Positions 35,283-43,601 of a stretch of 62,111 nucleotides of DNA are shown here, piece after piece. This DNA comes from Lachnospiraceae bacterium (lineage in GTDB: Bacteria; Bacillota; Clostridia; Lachnospirales; Lachnospiraceae): the NCBI GenBank assembly GCA_016290905.1, contig JAEEVO010000007.1, positions 1-62,111 on the forward strand, read 5' to 3'. Below the pieces are notes generated by a model. That model was not told the DNA's origin. It searched no databases and was given only the letters and a program-made list of their open reading frames with translations. A program made the translations under genes and the position numbers. Position 1 is the first letter of the stretch. Every line of letters begins with the position of its first letter.

Positions 35283-37103
35283 ATGAACATATTTGATATC
35301 ATTTCACTTTTGGGCGGACTGGCATTATTCCTTTACGGAATGAAGCTTATGGGTAATTCCTTAAAGGAAGGCTCTTCGGGTACTTTGAAGGTTGTTATGG
35401 AAAAGGTTACAAACAACCCGGTCAAGGCTTTCTTCCTCGGAGTTATCGTCACGGCCGTCATCCAGTCGTCCACCGCTACCATCGTCATCACCTCGGGTCT
35501 GGTAGCCGGCGGCATCATCTCTCTCAGACAGTCACTGGGTATCATAATCGGTGCTAACGTAGGAACAACCGTCACCGGTCAGATAATCAGGCTTCTTGAC
35601 GTTAATGCCGAAGGCGGTTCTGTCCTTAAGTTATTTACCCCTTCTACTCTCGCACCGCTCGCTCTCATAGCCGGTATCATTCTCATAATGTTCCTGAAAT
35701 TCAATAAATCCGATAATATCGGAAACATATTGATGGGTTTCGGTATACTCTTCACGGGACTTATGAACATGACCGCAGCCGTAAGCGCGCTGACAGAAGG
35801 CGGGATGATAGAAGACATCTTCTCCGGTCTCGGAGACAATCCGTTTCTCGGATACCTTGCAGGCGCAGGCGTCGCTTTCGTACTGCAAAGCTCTTCCGCC
35901 TCAATCGGTATACTGCAGGCATTCTCCATGGCGGGCAGCATTCCTTTTAAGACCGTATATATCATCCTCGTCGGAATATACCTCGGCGACTGCGTGACCA
36001 CGGCCATTGTTTGTTCGATAGGTGCCAAGCCCGAGTCAAAAAGGGTCGGTATCATCAATATTCTTTACAACCTGAGCAAGACTTTACTTGTTATAATCGG
36101 CGTGACTATTTTCCATAAGATAGGTACTCTTGACAATCTCTGGAACGCATCCATGACGGCCGGCACCATAGCCAATGCAAACACGGTATTCAACCTCGGA
36201 TGTGCGGTTCTGCTCCTGCCGCTTGTCGGCGTATATGAGAAATTCAGCTATGTAATCGTAAAGGACGAGGCTGTATCAAACGGAAAATATTCCGATAAGC
36301 TCGCTGCATTGAACCCTGTATTCTTCAGTACTCCGGCTCTCGCACTGCGCAGTATCTATGATGTCCTCCGTACAATGCTTGAAGCATCGATCGCCAACAT
36401 TGATAAAGCTATGAACCTCCTCTATGATTACAGACCGGGGATTGCCGCGGAGATAGACAAGGAAGAGGATGCCATTGACCAGATGACGGATGCCGCCAGC
36501 AACTATATGCTCAAGCTCTCGCCTCACGTAAAGGAGGAACTGCATATAAAGATCCTTGACCAGTATTATAAGGATGTTACGGAATTCGAGCGCCTGGGCG
36601 ACCATGCCGTAAACCTTATGGAGTCGGCAAAAGAGCTTGCAAAGGATGATTCCGCTTTGTCGGATGAGGCCAAGGACGAGCTTGATATATTAAGAAGGCT
36701 TTTGGGAAGGATCCTGGAAAATGCATCTCTTGCCTTTGAAAAGCGAGATGTTGTAGCCGCCCGTCACATAGAGCCCATGGAAGAGGTTGTCGATGATCTC
36801 GTTAACTCGCTTCATGACAACCATATCATACGTCTGCGCGACGGAAAATGTAAGGTAAACGCCGGGATCATATTCCTTGACATCTTAGGAAACATGGAAA
36901 GGATTTCGGATATCTGCTCAAATATCGGTGTGGCAACCATTGCCCGTGCAACTCCGGGCGTGGATACACTCGCGCATTCCTATATTTCGTCTCTGCATCA
37001 GGGTAACGATGCCGAATATAATATGGAATACAGCAGGATCCACAGTGAATATTATAAGATGTTCGAGGAACAGAAAACCAAGAAGGCCAAAGCCAAAGCA
37101 TGA
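35283..37103 (+). CDS. Na/Pi cotransporter family protein with PhoU-like C-terminus
   Basis: The 606-residue protein has two Na/Pi-cotransporter repeats, each with a QSS motif (VIQSSTATIV near residue 60 and VLQSSSASIG near 205), about nine membrane helices, and a cytoplasmic PhoU-like helical domain from about residue 340 to 560. It imports phosphate with sodium. The PhoU-type tail may regulate it. It stands alone between two terminators. The lysine-rich tail (KTKKAKAKA) is unremarkable. GGAAG lies before the ATG, a weak ribosome site. Confidence 0.9.
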   Translation: MNIFDIISLLGGLALFLYGMKLMGNSLKEGSSGTLKVVMEKVTNNPVKAFFLGVIVTAVIQSSTATIVITSGLVAGGIISLRQSLGIIIGANVGTTVTGQIIRLLDVNAEGGSVLKLFTPSTLAPLALIAGIILIMFLKFNKSDNIGNILMGFGILFTGLMNMTAAVSALTEGGMIEDIFSGLGDNPFLGYLAGAGVAFVLQSSSASIGILQAFSMAGSIPFKTVYIILVGIYLGDCVTTAIVCSIGAKPESKRVGIINILYNLSKTLLVIIGVTIFHKIGTLDNLWNASMTAGTIANANTVFNLGCAVLLLPLVGVYEKFSYVIVKDEAVSNGKYSDKLAALNPVFFSTPALALRSIYDVLRTMLEASIANIDKAMNLLYDYRPGIAAEIDKEEDAIDQMTDAASNYMLKLSPHVKEELHIKILDQYYKDVTEFERLGDHAVNLMESAKELAKDDSALSDEAKDELDILRRLLGRILENASLAFEKRDVVAARHIEPMEEVVDDLVNSLHDNHIIRLRDGKCKVNAGIIFLDILGNMERISDICSNIGVATIARATPGVDTLAHSYISSLHQGNDAEYNMEYSRIHSEYYKMFEEQKTKKAKAKA

Positions 37104-37141
37104 TAAAAACGGACTGATATCCGTAAAAATAAAAAAAATAC

Positions 37142-37182
37142 GGGCTGTGAAGCAAGAGAAAATTCTCCTGTTTTCACAGCCC
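37142..37182. terminator. bidirectional terminator between convergent genes
   Basis: A 10-bp stem (37142-37151 with 37173-37182) encloses a small GAGAA/TTCTC stem. The minus strand has a long T-run and the plus strand a short one. It serves the phosphate transporter and DHH genes. Confidence 0.8.
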
Positions 37183-37208
37183 TTTAATTTCATTTACGAT
37201 CGAACAGA

Positions 37209-38129
37209 TCACCCATTAGCAAGCTCACAAAGCTCCTTAAGCATCTTAGGAAGATCTGTCTCCATATTTTCATTTGAGAACTGACATGTGCCTACTGCCT
37301 TATGCCCGCCTCCGTTATACTTCAGCATCAGATTTCCAACGTCAAGTGTACAGGTACGGTTAAGTATGCTGTAACCTACTGCAGCGGAACATCCCTGTCC
37401 GCCTCTGCCCGAAACGATCCATGCGGAAATGTTCTGATCGGGATAGAGGCTGTAGATCATGAAACGGTTTCCGGTATAGATGGGATCAACTCCGCGAAGG
37501 TCGGTAATGATGACATTTCCGTTTGTGGTAGTGTACTTTACTACCATCTCCTTGAACTTCTCTGTCTGCTCGTTATATACTTCGATACGTTCCTGAACGT
37601 CCGAAAGCGCAAGTATTTCATCAATAGTCATCGTGCGGCATGCGTCAATAAGCATCTCCATCAGCTGATAATTTGAAATGGTGAACTGTCTCCAGCGGCC
37701 GAGTCCTGTACGGGGATCCATAAGGAATCCGATAAGTATCCATCCCGAGGGATTTAATACTTCCTCACGTGTAAGGTTTCCTGAGTCAACCTTGTCAACA
37801 GCAACCATCATTTCGGTGAACTGAGGGAATTTCTCAATGCCGCCGTAGTAATCATATATGATGCGGGCACATGAAGGAGCAATCCTGCTTTCGCCCTTGT
37901 ACTTGCCCTGAAGCTCATTTCTCTCAAACTCGCTTGAATGATGGTCAAACCAGAGTCCGCAGCCGGGAACAAACGGAACGTTTGCAAGGCAGTCATTTTC
38001 GTTTACTTCCACTATGCCATCCTGAAGATCCTTGGGATGTGCAAATTTCCAGCTGTCGATGATGCCCGCTTCCTTTAAGAGTGCACCACATGCCAAACCA
38101 TCAAAATCCGAACGTGTAATCAATCTCAT
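37209..38129 (-). CDS. DHH-family phosphoesterase
   Basis: The 306-residue protein has the DHH-family motifs: MRLITRSDFDGLACGALL (D-x-D near residues 8-10), LWFDHHSSEFE with the DHH triplet near residue 62, and the DHHA1 motif NGGGHKAVGTCQF near 280. This places it with NrnA/RecJ-like exonucleases that cut short oligonucleotides or cyclic dinucleotide products such as pGpG. That would fit the c-di-GMP enzymes in the window, but the substrate cannot be read from the sequence. It converges on the phosphate transporter. Confidence 0.8.
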   Translation of the reverse strand: MRLITRSDFDGLACGALLKEAGIIDSWKFAHPKDLQDGIVEVNENDCLANVPFVPGCGLWFDHHSSEFERNELQGKYKGESRIAPSCARIIYDYYGGIEKFPQFTEMMVAVDKVDSGNLTREEVLNPSGWILIGFLMDPRTGLGRWRQFTISNYQLMEMLIDACRTMTIDEILALSDVQERIEVYNEQTEKFKEMVVKYTTTNGNVIITDLRGVDPIYTGNRFMIYSLYPDQNISAWIVSGRGGQGCSAAVGYSILNRTCTLDVGNLMLKYNGGGHKAVGTCQFSNENMETDLPKMLKELCELANG

Positions 38130-38267
38130 TTAAACCACCAATACCGTAAAACGGATCCTTTCTCTGTATCTTATTCGGTTATATAACCGGACAAGTGTTT
38201 TTATCTACACTTAAATCTATTATAATATAGACTTTTCATTTTTGCAAGTGTATAAACAGAAAATTTT

Positions 38268-38298
38268 AAAAAAGCATAGCAAAACGCCATGCTTTTTT
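38268..38298. terminator. terminator after the 84-residue hypothetical gene
   Basis: A 10-bp stem (38268-38277 with 38289-38298) reading AAAAAAGCAT/ATGCTTTTTT with an 11-base loop. It can end transcripts in both directions. The 38130-38267 stretch holds the DHH promoter region and nothing else that I recognise. Confidence 0.75.
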
Positions 38299-38340
38299 AA
38301 CCCCAATACATTTATTTATATACACCCATAAAGTTTCCGA

Positions 38341-38595
38341 CTACGACCAATAAGGCTTCTGCTCACTGTTAGATACTCCCTTGAGCTTTTCCTTGAACTC
38401 ATCAAGTATCTCAGTATAGTCTTCAGCCTTATAATCCTTTATTTTCTTGTTTTCCACAAGGTACTTTAACGTTTCCTCAAACTTGGCTACGTCCTGGATA
38501 GCTGTATCCTTGTAATTGTTGGAAATATTCATTTTAATCTTCTCAATTAAAAGATCTAACTGATTTTCCTCTTTGCTCTTGAAAAAAAGTCCCAT
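38341..38595 (-). CDS. hypothetical protein, 84 residues
   Basis: I start at ATG 38595 (MGLFFKSKEENQLD), which has GGGAGG about six bases upstream. The protein is charged, Lys/Glu-rich and mostly helical, with no membrane segment or known motif. It follows the 100-residue gene at 38609 by 13 bases, so the two are co-transcribed and end at the terminator at 38268. I do not recognise its family. Confidence 0.6.
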   Translation of the reverse strand: MGLFFKSKEENQLDLLIEKIKMNISNNYKDTAIQDVAKFEETLKYLVENKKIKDYKAEDYTEILDEFKEKLKGVSNSEQKPYWS

Positions 38596-38608
38596 GACGT
38601 ACCTCCCA

Positions 38609-38911
38609 TCAACCTTTCTCGGCTTCTTCAATACTCTTTATGTCAAATCGCCGACCGTGCGGCACTTTTTTGTAATCTCCGAAATGTTCGTTCATCCAGG
38701 CGATTGCCTGCTCATATCCTTCATTTGAGAACTTAAAATCTGCTTTAAGCTTCTTTTCCTCGGGCGTGCTGTCAAAATTGTACGGTCCCTGATACAGATA
38801 GGCTTCAAGCGTGTCCTCATCTTTTTTTACGAAAGCAAAGCTTATGCCTTCGAAGCTTCCGAAATACGGAGCCTTTTTTATGTAATTAATGGAAATCGGT
38901 TTTTCAAACAT
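38609..38911 (-). CDS. hypothetical protein, 100 residues
   Basis: The protein starts MFEKPISINYIKKAPYFGSF and has a beta-rich first half with a helical second half ending EGYEQAIAWMNEHFGDY. It has no signal peptide, membrane helix or catalytic motif that I can name. AAAGGA lies about 10 bases before the ATG. It is the first of two small genes that run together. I do not recognise its function. Confidence 0.6.
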   Translation of the reverse strand: MFEKPISINYIKKAPYFGSFEGISFAFVKKDEDTLEAYLYQGPYNFDSTPEEKKLKADFKFSNEGYEQAIAWMNEHFGDYKKVPHGRRFDIKSIEEAEKG

Positions 38912-38964
38912 CTGCTGTCCGTCCTTTCCTCTTTGTCAATTATAGCAAAAAAATCCGAATAAAA

Positions 38965-38994
38965 AACTGTACTTTTTTGACAAAAAGTACAGTT
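38965..38994. terminator. terminator after the PTS IIC-like gene
   Basis: A 13-bp stem (38965-38977 with 38982-38994) with a 4-base loop is followed on the minus strand by a T-run. It is placed 34 bases past the PTS gene stop. Confidence 0.8.
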
Positions 38995-39027
38995 AGGATT
39001 ATTCATTATCAAATTATTACACCTTTA

Positions 39028-40152
39028 TTACAGTTTTAGGTCACCCTCTTTTATCCATTTGATCTTTCTCAGACCCAGACATATAGCCCATGAAATGATT
39101 GCCGGGAGGATGAAACAGATAAGTCCGAGTCCTATCCAGTCAACCGCATTGACGGCTACGGACTCAATGATCTCACCGCTTTCGTTCTTTACGATCTGTG
39201 CTGCCCAGCCGTTATCTGCCCAGCCTGTGATAACACCTATCTGGCCTACAAAACCGCAGGTACCCATACCCGATGATATAGGAGCTCCGTTCATCTGAAG
39301 CTTGAATACACATGTTGCGAGGGGACCGGTTATGGCAGAAGCAAGTATCGGCGGTATCCATATTCTTGGATTTTTTATAATATTGCCCATCTGGAGCATG
39401 CTCGTGCCCAATCCCTGCGAAACAAGTCCGCCCACCTTATTCTCACGGTAACTCATGACCGCAAAGCCTATCATCTGCGCGCAGCATCCGGCTACCGCAG
39501 CTCCGCCGGCAAGTCCGTCAAGGCCAAGTGCCAGGCATATGGCCGCAGAACTTATGGGAAGCGTCAGTGCTATACCTACAACCACCGATACGACTATACC
39601 CATCAGGAAAGGCTGCTGGGTTGTCGCCCATTTGATTATCTCTCCTACAGAGCTTGCGGCATCACCTATGGCTGAAGCGCAGAGCTTTGCAAGCGCAAAA
39701 CCCGAACCGATCGATACCAGCGGCGTTACGAGTATATCTATTTTTGTTGTCTTGGAAACAAGTTTACCGAGTTCGGTACTGATGATCGCAATAAAGAATA
39801 CTGCCAGAGGACCGCCCGCTCCGCCAAGCGTATTCGCCGCACTTCCGACAGCGAGCATGGAGAACAGTACAAGAGGCGATGCCTTTAAGGCATATGCGAT
39901 AGCCACCGCCATTGCAGGCCCTGCAACGCCCTTTGCAAAATTACCCATCTCTACAAAAAAGTCGAGTTTGAGCTGTGTTCCGAGCGTTCCGACTATCGTG
40001 CCGATAAGAAGCGAGGCAAACAGGCCCTGTGCCATGGCCCCCATAGCGTCAATGAAATATCTTTTCGCAGAAATCTCAATGTTCTGCTTTTTCAGGAATT
40101 GTGACAGTTTTGATTCATTTTTTGAATCCTGCTTTTTCTCTTCGATTTCCAT
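39028..40152 (-). CDS. PTS_EIIC_2 / PfoR-type membrane protein
   Basis: The 374-residue protein has about nine membrane helices and the PTS_EIIC_2 (PfoR-like) pattern, for example MGAMAQGLFASLLIGTIVGTLG near residue 30 and NAVDWIGLGLICFILPAIISW near the C-terminus. It has no EIIA or EIIB domain and no such gene is adjacent, so whether it transports sugar by the PTS or acts otherwise is open. In Clostridium perfringens a related protein, PfoR, affects toxin gene expression. The first 25 residues are a charged cytoplasmic tail. It lies alone between terminators. Confidence 0.8.
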   Translation of the reverse strand: MEIEEKKQDSKNESKLSQFLKKQNIEISAKRYFIDAMGAMAQGLFASLLIGTIVGTLGTQLKLDFFVEMGNFAKGVAGPAMAVAIAYALKASPLVLFSMLAVGSAANTLGGAGGPLAVFFIAIISTELGKLVSKTTKIDILVTPLVSIGSGFALAKLCASAIGDAASSVGEIIKWATTQQPFLMGIVVSVVVGIALTLPISSAAICLALGLDGLAGGAAVAGCCAQMIGFAVMSYRENKVGGLVSQGLGTSMLQMGNIIKNPRIWIPPILASAITGPLATCVFKLQMNGAPISSGMGTCGFVGQIGVITGWADNGWAAQIVKNESGEIIESVAVNAVDWIGLGLICFILPAIISWAICLGLRKIKWIKEGDLKL

Positions 40153-40289
40153 TTTTCCCTCCGGTTATTTTCTTATGCTCTTTAAGACCTTAACTATACC
40201 CTGCGTTCTTACTTTGGGCAGACAAAAGTCCGTCCCGTGTTCATACGCCAAAGAATAATTTTTCGGAAGGATTCGCTTAATAAACGAAC

Positions 40290-40317
40290 AGGCAGGATCC
40301 GTCTTAAGATCCTGCCT
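40290..40317. terminator. terminator after nagB
   Basis: A 10-bp stem AGGCAGGATC/GATCCTGCCT (40290-40299 with 40308-40317), loop of eight bases, lies 84 bases past nagB. The rest of 40153-40400 holds no credible gene. Confidence 0.65.
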
Positions 40318-40400
40318 ATTTTCCCTGTTGATTGATCGATGTAAAAATTTCATCCTGTCCAAAGGTTATTAGTGCCGGTCCTAACGGAGCATTTGCCTAA

Positions 40401-41189
40401 TCATAACCTCTCTGACCTATAAATGTCAAGAAAATATTTATAAGTATCTACTTTTAATTCTCCGCAGGCCTGTTCATCGCATGCGATTATGGCATTATTA
40501 TGAAGCTGGAGAGCGCTTAAAGTCCACATTTGTGATACTCCGCCCTCAACAACGGCTGCTAAGGCTCTTGCTTTATTATGTCCGTTTATCAGGATCATGA
40601 CTTCCTTGGAATCGGTAACCGTACCAACGCCTACGGAAAGAGCCTTTGCGGGAACCTGCTCGGGATCGTTGTCAAAGAATCTTGAATTAACGATACGGGT
40701 ATCTTCGGTCAGATCCCTTACGCCTGTACGTGAATTAAGTGATGTGAACGGCTCGTTGAAAGCTATGTGACCATCAACGCCGCAGCCTCCCATGAAGAGG
40801 TCGATGCCGCCGTAGGAAGCTATCTTCTCTTCGTAACGTCTGCACTCTGCCTCGGGATCCTCTGCAAGACCGTTTAAGATATTGATATTCTCTCTCGGGA
40901 TATCTATATGGTTAAACAGATTGTCATGCATGAAATACCAGTAGCTTTCATGATGCTCATGAGGAAGTCCCACATACTCATCCATATTGAAGGTTACAAC
41001 GTTCTTAAATGTAACGCGGCCTTCCTTGTTGGCCTTTACAAGGTTTTTGTAAACACCGATCGGTGACGAGCCTGTAGGGAGACCGAGTATGAACGGTCTG
41101 TCCTCCTTGTGGGCATTGATGGCACTGATAATGTGTTCTGCAGCCCATCGGCTCATTTTGTCATAGTTTTCCTGGATAATTACCTTCAT
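40401..41189 (-). CDS. nagB: glucosamine-6-phosphate deaminase
   Basis: The 262-residue enzyme has the family signatures [14 protein letters not shown] (residues about 35-48), [17 protein letters not shown] (about 68-84) with the catalytic Asp, and [14 protein letters not shown] (about 133-146) with the active-site Asp and His. It converts glucosamine-6-phosphate to fructose-6-phosphate and ammonia. AGAGAGG lies before the ATG. It is the third gene of the glmM-nagR-nagB operon. A hairpin (41229-41266) lies in the gap to nagR. Length is normal. Confidence 0.95.
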   Translation of the reverse strand: MKVIIQENYDKMSRWAAEHIISAINAHKEDRPFILGLPTGSSPIGVYKNLVKANKEGRVTFKNVVTFNMDEYVGLPHEHHESYWYFMHDNLFNHIDIPRENINILNGLAEDPEAECRRYEEKIASYGGIDLFMGGCGVDGHIAFNEPFTSLNSRTGVRDLTEDTRIVNSRFFDNDPEQVPAKALSVGVGTVTDSKEVMILINGHNKARALAAVVEGGVSQMWTLSALQLHNNAIIACDEQACGELKVDTYKYFLDIYRSERL

Positions 41190-41228
41190 TTTAAATACCT
41201 CTCTTTTATCAACGTTTTATTATCAACC

Positions 41229-41266
41229 TTACCCTTAAAGATGCTTCCGCATCCCCGGAGGGTAAG
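41229..41266 (-). promoter_or_regulatory. intercistronic hairpin between nagR and nagB
   Basis: CTTACCCT (41259-41266 on the minus strand) pairs with AGGGTAAG (41229-41236), and GATGC/GCATC forms an inner stem. There is no T-run, so it probably marks mRNA processing or stability rather than termination. Confidence 0.45.
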
Positions 41267-41287
41267 AAAATGATGCTTTGATCTTCT

Positions 41288-42013
41288 CTAGATCCTGAAA
41301 GAAAATATGTCTCCGCGTATATACTGGCTGGATATATGCAGCGGTCTTCCTTTTTTATCGTAAATAACTTCGTGCAGATACATGACCGGAGTTTCCTCTT
41401 CTATTTTAAGCAGGCCCGCTATCTGCTTTGATGCCTTCTTTAGAGAAATGACATGTGTGGCCTGCGCAGGCTCCGCTCCGCATTCGCTTAAGAGATTGTA
41501 AAGAGAACCGTTCAGATCGCTTTCAAGCAGGTAGGAATATGCCATGGAAAAATGGTTTTCCTCCAGTATCACCGGTACTCTGTCCGCAAAATGAACCCTG
41601 ACAGTCTCTACAACTCTTGCGCCCTCGGAAACCCCGAGCTCGTCTATATCCTTTTTTGCCGCCGGAACCGTTCTCGATACAAGTACCTTGGTGGAGGGCT
41701 TCTGACCGTTCATCCTGCACGTATCATGAAAGCTGTTCACGGAATGAAGCTTCCTGTATACTGCCGGTACGGTCACGAAAGTACCTTTTCCCTGCTTCTT
41801 TTCAAGTATCCCCTGCTTTTCGAGCTCAGTGATCGCTTTTCTTACCGTGATCCTGCTCACACCGTACTCGGCGCAGAGCTCCTGTTCCGGGGCAATCCTT
41901 TCTCCTGTCTGCAATTCACCGTTGCTTATGCTGTTCTTGATCTTCTGCATGAGCTGTGCGTAAAGCGGACTGGAGGTTTCGCTGTTTAGTTTCTCTGCAT
42001 TCTTTATTCTCAT
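41288..42013 (-). CDS. nagR: GntR/HutC-family regulator of amino-sugar genes
   Basis: The 241-residue protein has an N-terminal winged helix typical of GntR (ISNGELQTGERIAPEQELCAEYGVSRITVRKAITELEKQGIL, about residues 28-72) and a UTRA ligand-binding domain (about 95-238). Such proteins (YvoA/NagR) release DNA when they bind glucosamine-6-phosphate or GlcNAc-6-phosphate. It lies between glmM and nagB, on the same strand, 15 bases after glmM. The 24-bp palindrome at the glmM promoter is the likely operator. The NagR name is by context. Confidence 0.88.
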   Translation of the reverse strand: MRIKNAEKLNSETSSPLYAQLMQKIKNSISNGELQTGERIAPEQELCAEYGVSRITVRKAITELEKQGILEKKQGKGTFVTVPAVYRKLHSVNSFHDTCRMNGQKPSTKVLVSRTVPAAKKDIDELGVSEGARVVETVRVHFADRVPVILEENHFSMAYSYLLESDLNGSLYNLLSECGAEPAQATHVISLKKASKQIAGLLKIEEETPVMYLHEVIYDKKGRPLHISSQYIRGDIFSFRI

Positions 42014-42028
42014 AAATATCCTTTTGCT

Positions 42029-43390
42029 TTAGCGGATCTTGGTCAGATGTCCCGATACCTTCATTGCTTCGATGATGTTGTCCACCTGTTTCTCACAGTC
42101 CTCATGTGTCTGAGCCTCGGACATGACACGAAGCACGGGCTCTGTACCTGATTTTCTTAAGAGTACTCTTCCGTTGTTTCCGAGTTCCTCGGTTGCCTTC
42201 TCAACTGCTGCCTTTACTGCTGCATCATTGAGTGTTTCGTCCTTATCATCAACCTCAACATTCTTTAATACCTGAGGGAACATTGTGCAGCCTGCTGCCA
42301 GTGTCGACAGAGGAAGCCTTGTGTTTATCATAACGGACATAAGCATGATAGCTGTGATCAGGCCGTCACCGGTATGTGCGTATTTACGGAAAATAACGTG
42401 CCCGGACTGTTCGCCGCCGATAAGATGATCAAACTCCTTCATATTCTCATATACGTATCTGTCGCCTACCGCGGTCTTCTCATATTCTATCTCTGCTTCA
42501 TCAAGAGCCTTATAAAGGCCGAAGTTTGACATAACTGTCGTAACTACGGTATTTGAAGGAAGCATTCCGTTTTTCTTCATCCACTTTGCGCAGATGTACA
42601 TGATCTTGTCGCCGTTGATCTCATCACCGTTCTCGTCAACAGCAAGACATCTGTCCGCATCACCGTCGAAAGCGAAACCAACATCCATCTTGTTTTCCTT
42701 CACATATGCCTTGAGGGACTCAAGATGTGTCGAACCGCAGTTCATGTTGATGTTAAGTCCGTCGGGTGTGGCGTTGATCACATAAGTCTTTGCGCCGAGA
42801 GCATTGAATACTGCCGGCCCTATCATCCATGATGCTCCGTTTGAACAGTCGAGAGCGATCTTATAATTCTCAAACGAGTGTGTTGCTATTCCGGCAAGAT
42901 AACCGATGTAACGGTTTCTTCCGGAATAGAAATCTATTGTACGTCCTATTGCGTCATCCACAGCTTCCTCTAAGGTTGCGGGATCGCCGTCTATAAAACG
43001 TTCAAGCTCGTTCTGAAGATCGTCATCCATCTTCTCGCCTTCGTTATTCATGAGCTTGATACCATTATCAAAATAAGGATTGTGTGAAGCGGAAATCATA
43101 ACTCCGCAGTCAAAGCCTTCGGTCCTCGTAATGTAGCTTACGCAGGGAGTTGTGGTTACATGTAAGAGATATGCATCAGAGCCTGTGGAAGTGATACCTG
43201 CGGCCAGAGCGTTTTCATACATATATGATGATCTTCTCGTATCTTTTCCTATTACGATCTTAGCAGGATTTCCGTCATGCTTCTTCTTGTAATACCAGCC
43301 CAAAAACTGTCCTGTCTTAAATGCATGTTCTGCTCTTAAGACCTTTCCTGCCTTGCCCCTGAAACCGTCAGTTCCGAAATATTTTCCCAT
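42029..43390 (-). CDS. glmM: phosphoglucosamine mutase
   Basis: The 453-residue enzyme has the phosphoserine loop GVMISASHNP with S102, the metal loop DGDADRC (about 240) and the sugar loop GEQSGH (about 325), as in GlmM. It converts glucosamine-6-phosphate to glucosamine-1-phosphate for UDP-GlcNAc and wall synthesis. It is the first gene of the operon, with an AGGAGG site before the ATG. Pairing GlmM with NagB under one regulator places the anabolic and catabolic uses of glucosamine-6-phosphate together. Length is normal. Confidence 0.95.
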   Translation of the reverse strand: MGKYFGTDGFRGKAGKVLRAEHAFKTGQFLGWYYKKKHDGNPAKIVIGKDTRRSSYMYENALAAGITSTGSDAYLLHVTTTPCVSYITRTEGFDCGVMISASHNPYFDNGIKLMNNEGEKMDDDLQNELERFIDGDPATLEEAVDDAIGRTIDFYSGRNRYIGYLAGIATHSFENYKIALDCSNGASWMIGPAVFNALGAKTYVINATPDGLNINMNCGSTHLESLKAYVKENKMDVGFAFDGDADRCLAVDENGDEINGDKIMYICAKWMKKNGMLPSNTVVTTVMSNFGLYKALDEAEIEYEKTAVGDRYVYENMKEFDHLIGGEQSGHVIFRKYAHTGDGLITAIMLMSVMINTRLPLSTLAAGCTMFPQVLKNVEVDDKDETLNDAAVKAAVEKATEELGNNGRVLLRKSGTEPVLRVMSEAQTHEDCEKQVDNIIEAMKVSGHLTKIR

Positions 43391-43420
43391 TAAACTTTTC
43401 CTCCTTGTTTTGTCAGGGTT

Positions 43421-43472
43421 TTGACCCCGACTTATGATACGGACAAAAGTCTGAACGCTCTTAAGACTTTTG
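43421..43472 (-). promoter_or_regulatory. two-hairpin leader of the glmM mRNA
   Basis: In the minus-strand leader, CAAAAGTCT/AGACTTTTG (43464-43472 with 43444-43452) forms nine base pairs and GTCGGGG/CCCTGAC (43421-43440) seven. Neither has a T-run. They may stabilise the leader. There is no glmS ribozyme. Confidence 0.45.
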
Positions 43473-43483
43473 ACTCTAGTAAC

Positions 43484-43511
43484 ATTATATGTAAAAATAA
43501 GACCTTGTCAA
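43484..43511 (-). promoter_or_regulatory. promoter of the glmM-nagR-nagB operon
   Basis: On the minus strand TTGACA (43506-43511) and TATAAT (43484-43489) are spaced by 16 bases. A TAACATTAT half-site overlaps the -10 and the palindrome adjoins the -35. Confidence 0.8.
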
Positions 43512-43534
43512 CATAATGTTATATAACATTATGT
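43511..43534. promoter_or_regulatory. 24-bp perfect palindrome, likely NagR operator
   Basis: The 12-base arm ACATAATGTTAT is followed by its exact reverse complement (43511-43534). It touches the -35 of the glmM promoter by one base. A third copy of the half-site TAACATTAT lies over the -10 (43480-43488). The arrangement suits a dimeric GntR-type repressor with cooperative sites. Confidence 0.7.
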
Positions 43535-43601
43535 ATAAAAAGAAAAAATAAAAGAGGACCTGCATTAAGTCCTCTCTTTAATACTGCTTAATTTGTTTGA
43601 T

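Noticed and set aside
40165-40362. A 65-codon minus-strand frame between nagB and the PTS gene
   Set aside because: It overlaps a strong terminator hairpin and the start of the PTS gene and has no ribosome site.
43391-43477. glmS-type ribozyme or riboswitch before glmM
   Set aside because: The two hairpins are simple and lack the ribozyme core; regulation by the palindrome is a better explanation.
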